A DNA stretch of 64,000 nt from Agroathelia rolfsii (GCA_018343915.1 JABRWF010000001.1:868001-932000); one strand, 5' to 3'; shown: positions 23,578 through 35,928, numbered from the stretch's first letter. Notes: generated by a model not told the origin, from the sequence alone. A program made the numbers and translations.

Positions 23578-23927
23578 TTCCACGTCCATTTACTGAAACC
23601 CCATCATGCCTCAGATCGCCACCAAAAACCACTGCCCCCTGTGGAAGTGGAAGGAGAAGAAGAGTATGAAATGGAAGAAGTACTCAACTCAAGATTGCGG
23701 CGCGGAAAACTGGAATTCTTAGTAACTTGGAAAGGATACCCAGGGGAACAAACCTGGGTCAGAGAATCCAATATGCATACAGACGATGCTATCAAAGATT
23801 TCTACAAGTCTAATCCAAGCGCACCAAGAAAGATCAGCGCAGCAACTTTTGGTCTCTTACCCTTTCAAATTTGGGATAACTTGACGGAATGGCAACCCGA
23901 GGCAGATTGCTCCTAAGGAGGGGGTAA

Positions 23928-24904
23928 TGTTACGAGTCGCTCGATGTATTATAATTTTCTTTTGAATTTTTCATTATTTTTCCGAATTTTTCCTGATTTT
24001 TCCCTATTTTTTGGTATATATATTGTATATTACGTAAGCATATACTCTGATGACTAAGCAAGTCATGTGACCAGTCGACCATGTGACTGGCCATCATGTG
24101 ACCACTAGTCATGTGACATATTATGTAAACAGAGTCTAGAGCATGGGTCCGGATTATGACACCACTTGGACTCACCATAACTAATAATGGTGCGATATCA
24201 CGCCATACTTAGCATTACTGCGCACAGACCATGTAGCTGCGCACAGACCAGGTAGAATTAGTATATAACCCTGTAGTGCCTCTACCTGAAGACCTCAGAT
24301 TCGTTCTCTTCGTCTTCAGGTAAGCACAGTAGTGCTTTGTATTAAATAAATGCTAACATAATAAAAACTTCGTCTTCAGAGCCCTTCACCTCTCAAGGCG
24401 TGACTGCCTGTCTCCCCCCCTCTCACTATCATCCTCCAAATCCCTTAGGCTCTGTGCCAGAGGGTTGCTGCGTGCTCTGTGCTGCAGTAGTTAAAGAGGT
24501 TGCTTAGTGCCCCTCTTCCATTAGCACGCATAAGACAGGTCCAGGCCTTTGGCTGACCATTTGCATAGCTGTATACACTACATAGTGCTTAGTGCACTCA
24601 AGCAAACAAAGGCACTGCCCTGCATTTGTCGCGGTTAAGATACATCGCACCCATATTCACATACACAAGATATTTCTTGTCTTGACAGTAGACCTCGTGT
24701 GAAAGCTTTGTAAGCTTGGAGTAACACCTGGTGACTGAAAAGCTAGAGGTTGCGTGACAGTGGAGACCAGGCAAGGAAGTGTACACCCGCGCGTCCTAAG
24801 TCTTAGGAGTTATAAAACAGCCTTACTGGCTACCCCGTACCTTTGAGGGGTTGACGTAGACTTTAGTTGAGTTTTAGTGACAAGAGACAGGTGTGCTCTT
24901 GACA
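23928..24904 (+). repeat. 3' LTR of family-A element 2
   Basis: At 977 bp it is the same length as the partner at 8778-9754, and it is preceded by AAGGAGGGGGTAA. It ends TTGACA and is followed by ACAAG, the near-duplicate of ACGAG before the 5' LTR. Confidence 0.94.
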
Positions 24905-25254
24905 ACAAGGGCGGGCTGTAAAGCCGGGTTTTACGTGTATTACTAGGTTGGACCTTTTATCGAACACCCATGTGCTCCCGTTGCTGCCTTTCATAATAGT
25001 GTAGCCTAACGCTCTACTTTGCGAGGATTGCGTTCGGTACTCTCGACTATTGTCTTCCCATGTGCTCTCTTTGCGTCAAATAGATTGTTCGGATACTTCT
25101 TACTGAGGATAGGCGGCTTAGCCCACCGTGGTCACCAATGTTCGCAGGGACTTGTTACTGCCCTGGCCTAAATGAATAGGGCTTTAATCACGCACAATGC
25201 CTCCGTATGTATTCGAGGACTTTTACTTATGGCCTTCTTGTATCAAGGCTTATG

Positions 25255-26084
25255 TGTCAAGGGTACACTCCTTGACTGTGCAAAGTGTATACTCCTAACA
25301 CTAAAATCTAAGTACTGCACAAATAAGGTTTTCCCACAGATATGTCCCCTAATTTATTGAAGGGCGACACCGGGTACTCTTCCGTACTTATGTCCGAGGC
25401 TCCGACTCTTATTCCAACAAACTTCGTAACTTACTTGAGGGGATTTCCACCACCTCCGGTATGAGTGTAGGCTATAGCTGAGACAGGCTAGGCCCTGCGG
25501 AATGAACCCTAAAGGCGAAGTTTCATTGAGTAATACTATAAGAGGAATACAAACATATAATACTTGCCTGAAGGTGAAGAGGTCAAAGCTGGCCTTTCAG
25601 GACAAGTTACATAGACTACTTATACTACTTGCGGAAGCTCCGTGCTAGTTCTGCTGCGGAGGCAAAGAGTAGAGGAAGTAGATTATGCAGGGGAAGACCT
25701 TTTCCCTAACTCCAACGGGCAGCCGTGCGGAGATACAACACTTCCGGAGGTTCCGCGCTCAGGAGCGGAGCTCCGCAGGAGCTTGGGAGCAGAAGCTTGG
25801 AAGTGTGTAATGGAACCAGTATCCGTTAGGAATTGGTCAGTGGTCGGAGGTTTGTACTCCGGAGTTGTGCAGAATAGTGAACAGGAAACGCACAACTCAC
25901 GATTACTCCTGTAGCATGCGGCTTAGTCACATGAGGGCCAATCACCTGACCATTCACTGCCTACAGTCCACGCCCTAAGGGTAATAAAAGAAAAAGATAA
26001 AAGGAGACGAAAATTCGTAAAAATAGTTCCAATAAAAATTAAATAATTTGCAAAAATTCTGTCCATATTTTCCAACTCATGACA
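25255..26084 (-). mobile_element. Solo LTR, family D (830 bp), inserted in the family-E LTR
   Basis: On the minus strand it starts TGTCATGAGTTGG and ends CCTTGACA. It is B-related (TGTCATGAG start, CCTGAAAGG...CTTCAGG region, AGCTTTGACCT downstream of TATAAG). The flanks are TTATG (25250-25254) and TTACA (26085-26089), which both derive from TTACG by one CG-site transition each. The 3' two-thirds recurs at 43477-44044. Confidence 0.75.
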
Positions 26085-26704
26085 TTACACGTACTCGTTC
26101 ACTAAGCTACCTTAGAGGCTTTATGCTTAGTAAGGGGAATAGAGAGAGAGAGAGAGAGCGGGGGGCTAGGACGTGAACAAGCCTGAAGGCAAGATAATAT
26201 ATTAGTAATATGTAGTAAGTACAAGAGGGGGTGCCCTTACCTGAAGGCGAGAAGGTTGAAGCTAAGGTTCAGGTAAGGGCTACATGCTTGTATTTATACA
26301 TAAATGAAAGGGGCCCATGCGCAGCCTCGTTGGTCTGTGCACAGCCGGGGTTTGTAAGCAGGAACATGTAATAATGCAGGGGCAGTGCTTTGTGACTAAG
26401 TCCGATGAGCAACCAATCAGAGTGATGAGTCTAGTACTCCTTAGTAATCGCACAGTGATCGGAATGACCCTGGTTCCTGAGTCTAGACCTTTTGATGAAA
26501 AGGAATGATCTAGACTCCACCTTCCTAATATACTCTTGTCACGAGCACTCCTATCACGTGGGGCTAACACAGCCAGTCACACGCGCGTCAAGATGTCGCC
26601 TGCAAGGTATTTTGTCCGTATCTCAATGAATAAAAATCGTAAAAATACAATAAAAATATGTACATGTTCGTAAAGAAACAGCGAAAAATGTCCAACTTAT
26701 AACA

Positions 26705-26898
26705 TGCGATGTATCTTAACCACAACAAGCGCAGGGCAATGCCTTTGCTTGCTTGAGTGCACTAAGCACTATGAATGTGTTTACAGAAACATAAATGGTC
26801 ACCCAGAGGGCTGGACCTGTCTTATACATTCTAACGTAGAGGAGCATGGAGCAACCTCTAGATAACAAGTAGCATGGAGCACACTTGTTACCTCCTAG
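26705..26898 (-). repeat. Minus-strand LTR-A relic, second part
   Basis: This continues the relic from 8720 after the nested insertions, starting with the duplicated TGCGA. It matches reversed LTR-A up to CCTCCTAG/CAC, where the inverted-repeat arm begins. The remaining ~530 bp of the LTR is not found on the other side of the inverted repeat. Confidence 0.8.
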
Positions 26899-26935
26899 CA
26901 CTCTGGTTATTTATAAGTAACAACCAAATATATAT

Positions 26936-27290
26936 ATATAGTTTTACAATAATATTTACTTTGGGTATAATCTTATGTAATACTAGTGTTTTTACATTAA
27001 GTAAAAACCTAGGATTTACATTGGTTTTTATATTAAGTAAACCAATAAGTAAATATAGCAACTTGAGCTAAAGTAAAATCAGTAGTTTTACCTAAAGTAG
27101 AATTTCTGACATTTTTACTCAGGGTAAAGCTATTGTATTTACCAGAAAATTTACTCTAGGTAAAACCATTCAGGGTAAAACCGTTGTATTTACTATAAAA
27201 TTTACTCTAGGTAAAACTATTAGTAAAACTATAAGTAAAAACCATCCGTGGTTTTACTCCGAGTAAAACCGAAAGTTTTACATAATCGCC
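26936..27290. repeat. Subterminal GTTTTAC/GTAAAAC motif cluster, left arm
   Basis: About ten copies of GTTTTAC or GTAAAAC occur in both orientations within 355 bp, spaced roughly 15-50 nt apart. They include the perfect 21-nt palindrome GGTTTTACTC-C-GAGTAAAACC at 27250-27270 and two TTTACTCTAGGTAAAAC blocks. The mirror cluster is at 37181-37535. Confidence 0.75.
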
Positions 27291-28290
27291 CCGATTAGGT
27301 CGCCTAGGTGCCTACATCGCCTAGTAGTGGTCGCCTGGGTGCCTACATTGCCCAGTAGTGAGTGCCCTACTTACATCTCCAAAGGTGCTCAGAGAAAAAT
27401 TCACATCGCCCAAGCAATCTAGTCTATTTACTAATCACCAGTTAGGCGATCCAATCCATTCACTAATCACCAGCCAGATGCTTAGTCAGGCAACTCAGTT
27501 TAGTAACAAGTTGCTGTTTGCATATTGAATGAGGCAATCCATCCTGGTTCCCTTACCGTTTAGATGCCTAATCATTAATTTAATCTCTTTTATTATATAG
27601 AGGGCCAGTGCACCTAACACTATCTACAAGGCTATATAGCTAAACTAAACCACCACCTCCTCCCGCCTGATGAACTTCAAATTGTTTGAAGGTTCTTATC
27701 TAGCGCACAAATCATAGGCGATGTACTACTACTTAAGACAATACATGAGAGCAACCATTGATCTGAGGAACGTTAGCGCAGAATCCAGCTGTTGGAAGAG
27801 GTCCTTGGGGCCTTCCAAAGGGGTCTAAGAGGAGCTGACACAAGTAATTGTTGTGGTACATGCGGCAACGTAATCGTCTTGGTCGAATTTTGCATCCAAC
27901 TAATCACATACCTGAGTTTGGGGCATGGCATTTACATAATTGTAAGGGGATTAGGGCTTTATGGAAGTACAGCAAAAATGATGTATTATGGAACAAGAGT
28001 CATTGGCTATTTGAGCCATTGCAATATTACAAATGTGTAAATAAATAAATAAAATGATATAGTTTGCTAGGTATCCCAATGAAAACTGCAGAAAATAGCA
28101 TAACATACGCATTAATAAAAGACCAAGGTTGCAAAAGGGTTAGTTTATACCTTGGCAGGTTGGTTTCTACCACGTCCAACTCCTTAAGCATCTGAATGGC
28201 CTGTGCAAGCCAATTTTAATTTATTTTAATGCTGTCGGTTGCATCTTCAAGGGTATTGATTAAAAAATGGCGCAAGGCCTCTTTGTGCCT

Positions 28291-28542
28291 TTATTTTTTG
28301 TGTGAGTAGATAGTATGATAAGAACAATGAGTAGAATACTCAGGATCATTCTCGTCGATTGGATCCTTTGGTAGAAATGAGTCTCTGGCCCTCAGTTTGT
28401 CGCGTAGTTCCTTTCTGTTCTTGATCTCGGCGGTATACTCCTCTACGCAATTAAAAATGAACACGAGAAGATAATCTCGCATAGTCATGTCTTGTTCAGT
28501 CATAGATGAAGACGACGAAGACAACCCGGATGACATAGACAT
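28291..28542 (-). CDS. Short arm gene, left copy (83 codons), unknown
   Basis: This frame is identical to the right-arm copy at 35929-36180. The ATG has a good context (CAACCATGTC). The protein begins Ser-rich (MSMSSGLSSSSSSMTEQ) and continues into a charged probable helix (YTAEIKNRKELRDKLRARDS). A frame with similar composition (KEALRHFLINTLEDATDS) follows the stop, so this may be the first exon of a longer protein. A diverged relative at 33414-33762 supports coding. I do not recognise the family. Confidence 0.4.
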   Translation of the reverse strand: MSMSSGLSSSSSSMTEQDMTMRDYLLVFIFNCVEEYTAEIKNRKELRDKLRARDSFLPKDPIDENDPEYSTHCSYHTIYSHKK

Positions 28543-30859
28543 GGTTGATATGAGTGAAGAAGGGAGTCAGGGTTAGAAAGCCAAGATAACTCGGATGAAT
28601 CGACAACGATCGAGTGAATGCTTTATGGTGTGATTACCCTGCATGGTTTAGATAGGAGAGAGACCATGGCACATATATGGAATAGTTATAGTTACCGCCA
28701 CCTAATATTCTAATTACTACTTCGAACCAGTGTAACGTGGCTCAAATCATAAGTAATTACCTACAAGTAGTACAAATAATGTGCTTCACCTAACGAAGCT
28801 GGAACTAGCTTTTGAGCAGCTCTATCCTGGTAGGGCTATTACGCCATTCCTAATTGCGTGGCCACCAGGATACAATCATGTACTTGGTCAAAGGGAATAT
28901 ATTGACCTGAGAAATAAAACAATACTGGGTAAAAGGGGGTATGGAAAGTGCTTTCAGGTGTAGGAGTAGATCTATGCCGGGTCGCAACATCATCGCCAGA
29001 GGCACAGGGGTATGGTAGGAGCCATAAGGAATTTGCGAAATAAACGGTGAGGGGAAATATGAAAGGGGGTATGATGCAAAATGAGAAAAGAAAATGGAAA
29101 GGAGGAAAAGAAAAACAGACAAGGAAACTATGTACAAACATCTAGTGTCATGGAAAGTTGTGAAAGGATGAGTGACCACAAAATGAGGTTATTGCACATA
29201 CTGCAGAGCAAGCAGCCTGGTAAGGGAGATGAGAGTAAGTTAAGTAATGCCCTAGGATAGTGTATCAACATTTATTCATCTTACATATTGGATGGAATGG
29301 ATAACTCACCACATGAACACCACTCGGAGTGTCTTCGAATGGAAACAAAGCATATCTCCAATTAAAATACTGGAATAGACGTCAGAAGGGAGGAAGATGC
29401 GATGCGCAAGCCATTGAGCAGAAATCTGCTGCTCACAATGGCATCCGGAGCTTGAGATCTTAAGAGAACGTCATGATCCAGTTGTCGATACTGTTGATAG
29501 GTAACTAGCAAAGGGGTGACAAAGTAAGAACCAGAAATCATGGAGTGAAAGCCATCAAGCAGCAATCCGCCGCTCGACATGGCCTCAGATTTCTAGGAGG
29601 GCACCATCCAGTTGTGGATGCACAACTGGGAATGGCACCCATGCGTACCAGTGGTCGTCGTCAAAGAGCAACTCAAAGCAGCAAGGCCGAGTGATCATGA
29701 TCACGCTGTCACGATTACTGTGACATATCACGGCGCAGTGATCGCCCCTATAGCGATAAAGATCATGTGAGTTTTACTGAATCGGTAATATCTGACTCTT
29801 CTGCATCAGATCCATACTTTTCTTTCACTTCGGATCTAGAAAATTAGTGCATGAACAGGAATGTTCAATAAAGACATAGGCCAACATTTAGTAAGTTCTT
29901 CTCGCTCTTTCTTATATTGAAAAGCCTTGGCGTAGTGCTCGCTAATCGTCAATTGATGGATTTCGGAGACTTCATCAGACTCAGCGTCAGAGAGCATGCT
30001 GAACAAGATACCGGGGACGCGGGTGCCCAACGCTAAGCGCCCGAGCCTATATTTATTCGAGTCAGCCCTACACACAACAGCTTCGTAGCCAACTACCACC
30101 ATTGCGGGGTCGTTCCCGGTTGTGCATCCACAGCCGGACGATCTTCCGCCCTCTTGTCAACACGATGGTCCTCTGGTCTTAGCCAGGTTATCTTGTCGTC
30201 CCGGTCACGGATCGTGGCCGACCGGCGTTGATGACTTGGTGGTGGTTGTTTTTAGCGGCGGATCGCTGCTCTAACAACTATTCGTCAAGACTGTTGTTGT
30301 CTTCCCATCTCTTGCTTTTTACTATTAATATTCTCCGCTCCCGGCTGTGCATTCACAGCTGGACAACCTTCTGCTCCATTGTCATCAACACAATGATTTT
30401 CTGGCCTTAGCTAGGTCATCTCGTCGTCCACGGCCATGGATCTCTTGCTTTCTATATCAATCTCCTCTGCTCTTAGCTGACCTGAATTCAACTGCTGGTT
30501 GACTACTCATCAGGGTTGTTTTTGTTTTTGTTTTTGTTTATTTCCGTTACTCATTCTCCGACGACACACGATCCTAGCCGTGTGGTTGGGCTCAGCAGCC
30601 TCCAGCCAGGACATCTTTTAGAAACCTAACGTCTCATTATTCTCAGCCGTGGACCATAGTTGACCAGGCAGTACCAGGTTCAGGGCGCATATTACAGACT
30701 GGGTTATTTTAGATAAAAAGCGACGTCGTGCCACTGAATTTATGCAGGTTATTTTTACTGGATATTTAATAGTGTCAAATGAGGATTATTTCACAAATAA
30801 AAAATCAAAATACATGAGTAATACATATACAAATACTAAGATATTGGTCCATAGTTGGC

Positions 30860-33504
30860 CTATATTAATAAATCAAGGAATAAGCATATTGCGATCCTTA
30901 GAAATTTACAACCTACCATAATCACCGCAGAAGATGAAGCTTCAATCGTGTTCCTCAGTCTTTTCGTTAAGCGGAGGCCGGGGAGATTGTCCCATTTCTT
31001 CGGCCAGGCTCTACCATCCCTCATCTGATTAAGCTCATGTTGAAACCATCGCTCGTTTTCAGCAGTCCAGAGAGCATGATTGGAGCTACTTATTCGCCAT
31101 TCATTTGGACGTGGCCACCATGACAAAGCTGTATGGCGGACTGTACCAGCGGGGCCAGGTGTTTCCACGAGATATGTGCCGACAATGAGACTCATTTCCT
31201 CAGGGGAGAGACCGTCATCAGCAAGTGGCTCCGATGAGTATGTGTCTGGAATAAGGACACAAAAATCCTGTCGCTCAGCAATATGGGTAGGTCCAGAAAT
31301 TACCTGGTCAATAGCAGACGAATGTCCACCCACTTCTAGAGCGATCCGCCATACGATACCTCCATGCATTAGCGCCGCACGACGAACATGTGATTTCGAA
31401 AGAAGCTCTTTTCGCTGCAGTTCATATGAGATGTAATCATCACGAGTAGGCTGCCAGTCTTGAGAACGCCTGAATTTTGGAAATACTGTAGGTCTGCAAT
31501 TGCCCGCTGCTTGTTTTACATCAGGCAAAGGCCTGTGAGATGCAGTCGTAAACGGCAAACCATTCCGAAGAAGTCCTTCCACCAGTTTTTGGATGGTTAC
31601 TTCACCGGGAACAAGGTCGCCAAGCCTTACGCAAAAGAAGGCCGTTGTAGCTGAGTTAAGTAGTAGCAGCCATTGTGAAACCATAGGCCGCCGGGTATCA
31701 ACTTGGTACCATGTGTGGTCTCCTGACACGCGCAGTCGCAGAACTACGGTTGAAGACGGTTTGATAAGTAAGTTACCGTCCCAGAGTCCATTAGGTAGGC
31801 TCTCTTTCTCTGAGATGGATTTCGCGCAGACCCTTAACCAATTCTGCTCTTGTGTCTGGAGAATGGCATTGCCGTCCCCAAAGATGCTATTGACTTTTTG
31901 GTCCGTAGGGTTGAAGTTAGACGGAACTTCTGGAGGAGCACCCTGCAGATTCAAACCATAGAACAGCTGAAGCGATTGCTCAAATGCCATAGCAGGTGAG
32001 GTGGATGAAGTAGTCGGCGAAGCACTGCCTTCGGGCTGGGCGGAGCAATCTACGAGTAAGCTGTGCGGGGCTGCAGGGAGAGCGATAGGGAGTGGTACCG
32101 GAGCGACATCATCTGCAGTTGGAACCGAGTAATGGGAACTATGAATAGGAATGGGAGATATGGCAGAGGAGACAAGGTCAGAAGAAGAGGAAGGAATAAC
32201 GCGGGTATTAGACGTATCAGAGGGTAAATGCGCAGTATGTACTAAAGGCGAGATATCCTGTATAATAAGTTAACCCTAAAATGAGATCATTTACGGAAGA
32301 AACAGCAATGGCTACTTACAGGTGGGGTAGAACTGACGAGGGCTGTGATAAGAGGACGAGGAGAATAGCAAAACTCAGGTAAGGATGAAGCAGTGAGGAC
32401 GTCTTGTTGTATCTCATCTGCGTGATTACTGCCAGGGGACCGCTCTATGTTGCCTGCATGATTACTGTCCGGGGATTTGGACCGAAATTCGTTGAAAGAG
32501 TCTATTTGATCATCTCCCGAAAGATCAGAAATCTCATACTGACTGGTTTTCCAGGTATCCGGCCTCCCGGCAACCAAAGGAACAGGAAATGAAAAATCAT
32601 CACATAGGTCCCACTCATCGCAGAAGCTATCGTAATGTCGTTGTGACTTCGAATAATTCTTCCATACATCAGTGATATCGTCTTTCGCAACTTGCTCTCG
32701 CTCCCAAAAACCATTTCCGTCTTGCGACCACAGCCAAACATGAAAAGCCTTTCTTTGGGGCACGAGATACTTCTTGGACTCCTCAAGGCGACAGAGACGA
32801 AGGCTTGCCTGCTGAGGTGTTTGCTTTTCCGCTTTGCAGGCATTTTCAACGTCTCGGCGAGCAAAAAAGTTTCGCCAAGACTCTCCCGGTTTTTGTCCAC
32901 TCTGGGCAACTGGACGAGGAGGGTTGGAAGATTGGCGAATCTCGATGACAGGCGGCTGATGTCCCGCGACACTGAGTGTCGTCTGGATTTCGTCCGTGGT
33001 TGGATAGAGCAGGTCGAGGAGGCCAAGTGACCGAGGATGTGAGGGTAAAGGGACTGGACCCCAGTTAACCCACATGGGAACTCCAAAATACAGCATTTTT
33101 TGTGCCGTTAACACAGCCAGGCCGGACGTACATGTTGCCGTTAGATATTCATCTTGGCCAGTGAAGTCCCAAATAGCACCTGCTCGATGGACGATCTCCG
33201 AGCCAAAGATGACGCCTGCTTGAATCAGGTGGCGGGTGAAAGAGGGAGGAATATCGTGCTCTGCCAGATATGCAACTAACTTTGCATCGAAGTTGGCAAT
33301 GTCTAAGTCATAATTGGAGGTGGGCTCGAAGCCACACGCAACAAGCCACGAGATCTCACTCATAAGGCCAAAAAAACATGCTTCTATACTCCCTGACTCC
33401 TTTACTTCTTCACTTATAACAACCATATCTACGTCATCTGGGCCATCTTCGTCGTCTATATATACGGCTGAACAATTTGGGTCTTTGTCTATGCCCATGA
33501 CCAT
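30860..33504 (-). CDS. Uncharacterised two-exon protein in the inverted-repeat loop
   Basis: Exon 1 runs from 33504 (first in-frame ATG) to 32320. The intron is 32319-32258 (GTAAGT...TATACAG). Exon 2 is 32257-30860. The splice joins STPP to DISPL in frame and gives about 860 residues. There is no signal peptide or membrane segment apart from a hydrophobic last ~20 residues, which may be unspliced intron. Notable stretches are VNWGPVPLPSHPRSLGLLD, SWRNFFARRDVENACKAE, YDSFCDEWDLC, and near the C-terminus GGIVWRIALEVGG and LSWWPRPNEW. From memory these resemble a large uncharacterised family expanded in Agaricomycetes, which I cannot verify. An inner ATG at 33363 is an alternative start, since 33363-33504 is antisense to a short-gene copy. 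It is the only sizeable gene inside the loop. Confidence 0.6.
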
Positions 33505-33762
33505 GCAAGATCGTCTTTTTATGTCTATTTCAAATCGCGAGAAAGAGTGCTCCGCCCAAATCAATTACATGACTGAAATATGAAAAATGTTGACGGGCAA
33601 AGATTCATTTTTTTCCAATGACGACGAGGTGGATGACAACAATGCAGACGGCGGCGATGATCATAAGTATTTAATTCTCCATTCTTGTTGTATCATCTAC
33701 TCATGAAAATTAAGATACAAGGAGGCCCTGCGCAAATATCTCCTCTTCATCCTTAAAGATGC
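33414..33762 (+). pseudogene. Diverged, truncated copy of the short arm gene
   Basis: On the plus strand this stretch aligns with the arm gene (35914-36235). Shared features are STSSGPSSSS versus SMSSGLSSSS, MTMQDRLF versus MTMRDYLL, and downstream RYKEALRKYLLFILKDA versus RHKEALRHFLINTLEDA. It has its own stop (33581-33583) and small gaps. The match stops exactly at the loop/right-arm junction (33762/33763), so the junction cut this copy. Confidence 0.55.
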
Positions 33763-35928
33763 AATAACCCAGTCTGTAATATGCGCCCTGAACCTGGTAC
33801 TGCCTGGTCAACTATGGTCCACGGCTGAGAATAATGAGACGTTAGGTTTCTAAAAGATGTCCTGGCTGGAGGCTGCTGAGCCCAACCACACGGCTAGGAT
33901 CGTGTGTCGTCGGAGAATGAGTAACGGAAATAAACAAAAACAAAAACAAAAACAACCCTGATGAGTAGTCAACCAGCAGTTGAATTCAGGTCAGCTAAGA
34001 GCAGAGGAGATTGATATAGAAAGCAAGAGATCCATGGCCGTGGACGACGAGATGACCTAGCTAAGGCCAGAAAATCATTGTGTTGATGACAATGGAGCAG
34101 AAGGTTGTCCAGCTGTGAATGCACAGCCGGGAGCGGAGAATATTAATAGTAAAAAGCAAGAGATGGGAAGACAACAACAGTCTTGACGAATAGTTGTTAG
34201 AGCAGCGATCCGCCGCTAAAAACAACCACCACCAAGTCATCAACGCCGGTCGGCCACGATCCGTGACCGGGACGACAAGATAACCTGGCTAAGACCAGAG
34301 GACCATCGTGTTGACAAGAGGGCGGAAGATCGTCCGGCTGTGGATGCACAACCGGGAACGACCCCGCAATGGTGGTAGTTGGCTACGAAGCTGTTGTGTG
34401 TAGGGCTGACTCGAATAAATATAGGCTCGGGCGCTTAGCGTTGGGCACCCGCGTCCCCGGTATCTTGTTCAGCATGCTCTCTGACGCTGAGTCTGATGAA
34501 GTCTCCGAAATCCATCAATTGACGATTAGCGAGCACTACGCCAAGGCTTTTCAATATAAGAAAGAGCGAGAAGAACTTACTAAATGTTGGCCTATGTCTT
34601 TATTGAACATTCCTGTTCATGCACTAATTTTCTAGATCCGAAGTGAAAGAAAAGTATGGATCTGATGCAGAAGAGTCAGATATTACCGATTCAGTAAAAC
34701 TCACATGATCTTTATCGCTATAGGGGCGATCACTGCGCCGTGATATGTCACAGTAATCGTGACAGCGTGATCATGATCACTCGGCCTTGCTGCTTTGAGT
34801 TGCTCTTTGACGACGACCACTGGTACGCATGGGTGCCATTCCCAGTTGTGCATCCACAACTGGATGGTGCCCTCCTAGAAATCTGAGGCCATGTCGAGCG
34901 GCGGATTGCTGCTTGATGGCTTTCACTCCATGATTTCTGGTTCTTACTTTGTCACCCCTTTGCTAGTTACCTATCAACAGTATCGACAACTGGATCATGA
35001 CGTTCTCTTAAGATCTCAAGCTCCGGATGCCATTGTGAGCAGCAGATTTCTGCTCAATGGCTTGCGCATCGCATCTTCCTCCCTTCTGACGTCTATTCCA
35101 GTATTTTAATTGGAGATATGCTTTGTTTCCATTCGAAGACACTCCGAGTGGTGTTCATGTGGTGAGTTATCCATTCCATCCAATATGTAAGATGAATAAA
35201 TGTTGATACACTATCCTAGGGCATTACTTAACTTACTCTCATCTCCCTTACCAGGCTGCTTGCTCTGCAGTATGTGCAATAACCTCATTTTGTGGTCACT
35301 CATCCTTTCACAACTTTCCATGACACTAGATGTTTGTACATAGTTTCCTTGTCTGTTTTTCTTTTCCTCCTTTCCATTTTCTTTTCTCATTTTGCATCAT
35401 ACCCCCTTTCATATTTCCCCTCACCGTTTATTTCGCAAATTCCTTATGGCTCCTACCATACCCCTGTGCCTCTGGCGATGATGTTGCGACCCGGCATAGA
35501 TCTACTCCTACACCTGAAAGCACTTTCCATACCCCCTTTTACCCAGTATTGTTTTATTTCTCAGGTCAATATATTCCCTTTGACCAAGTACATGATTGTA
35601 TCCTGGTGGCCACGCAATTAGGAATGGCGTAATAGCCCTACCAGGATAGAGCTGCTCAAAAGCTAGTTCCAGCTTCGTTAGGTGAAGCACATTATTTGTA
35701 CTACTTGTAGGTAATTACTTATGATTTGAGCCACGTTACACTGGTTCGAAGTAGTAATTAGAATATTAGGTGGCGGTAACTATAACTATTCCATATATGT
35801 GCCATGGTCTCTCTCCTATCTAAACCATGCAGGGTAATCACACCATAAAGCATTCACTCGATCGTTGTCGATTCATCCGAGTTATCTTGGCTTTCTAACC
35901 CTGACTCCCTTCTTCACTCATATCAACC

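Larger units (their letters stand above)
11454..23916 (+). pseudogene. Family-A pol of element 2, interrupted by three insertions
   Basis: The coding pieces are 11454-12040 (protease, DSGATSTF), 19209-21146 (reverse transcriptase with YIDDIII, RNase H, integrase zinc domain and first catalytic Asp), 22026-22720 (the rest of the integrase catalytic core) and 23583-23916 (chromodomain, LEFLVTWKGYPGEQTW). Frame numbers change by exactly the amounts expected from the inserted lengths, so the ancestral frame is continuous. The only premature stop I find is TGA at 22584-22586. The chromodomain would direct integration to modified chromatin, as in chromoviruses. The natural stop TAA is at 23914-23916, followed by the GGAGGGGG tract. 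Confidence 0.9.
8778..24904 (+). mobile_element. Family-A Ty3/Gypsy element 2 with three nested insertions
   Basis: The outer boundaries are TGTTACGAG at 8778 and TTGACA at 24904, flanked by ACGAG (8773-8777) and ACAAG (24905-24909), a one-mismatch duplication. Removing the nested family-B element, solo C LTR and solo B' LTR, with one copy of each duplication, leaves 7218 bp. Pol then returns to a single reading frame. Three premature stops remain: two in gag and one in pol. The LTRs differ at roughly 10 of 977 positions. Confidence 0.92.
8721..26704 (-). mobile_element. Solo LTR of family E, split by later insertions
   Basis: The three pieces 8721-8777, 24905-25254 and 26085-26704 join into about 1.02 kb that aligns to the plus-strand family-E LTR at 45819-46822. 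It starts TGTCAAGGC and ends TATAACA as read on the plus strand. It is flanked by a perfect TGCGA duplication (8716-8720 and 26705-26709). Family-A element 2 and a solo D LTR were inserted into it later. A (GA)n run sits at 26140-26158. Confidence 0.85.
26899..30708 (+). repeat. Left arm of the large inverted repeat
   Basis: The 3810-bp arm contains, from the outside in, the GTTTTAC motif cluster (26936-27290), imperfect ~31-nt tandem repeats around GGTCGCCTAGGTGCCTACAT (27299-27360), the short 83-codon frame on the minus strand (28291-28542), and about 2 kb without a convincing gene. The junction with the loop is at 30708/30709. Confidence 0.9.

Noticed and set aside
26140..26158. (GA)n run as a possible structured array
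   Set aside because: This is a simple dinucleotide repeat inside LTR-E. The LTR has a pyrimidine-rich tract at the same place in other copies.
27792..28040. 82-codon frame and overlapping 66-codon frame present in both arms
   Set aside because: The first starts on TTG and the second on TTG. They overlap in different frames, and there is no diverged paralogue to support coding.
31080..31961. Plus-strand frames of 64-122 codons in the loop
   Set aside because: They are antisense shadows of the spliced minus-strand loop gene, which has consistent frame and splice sites.
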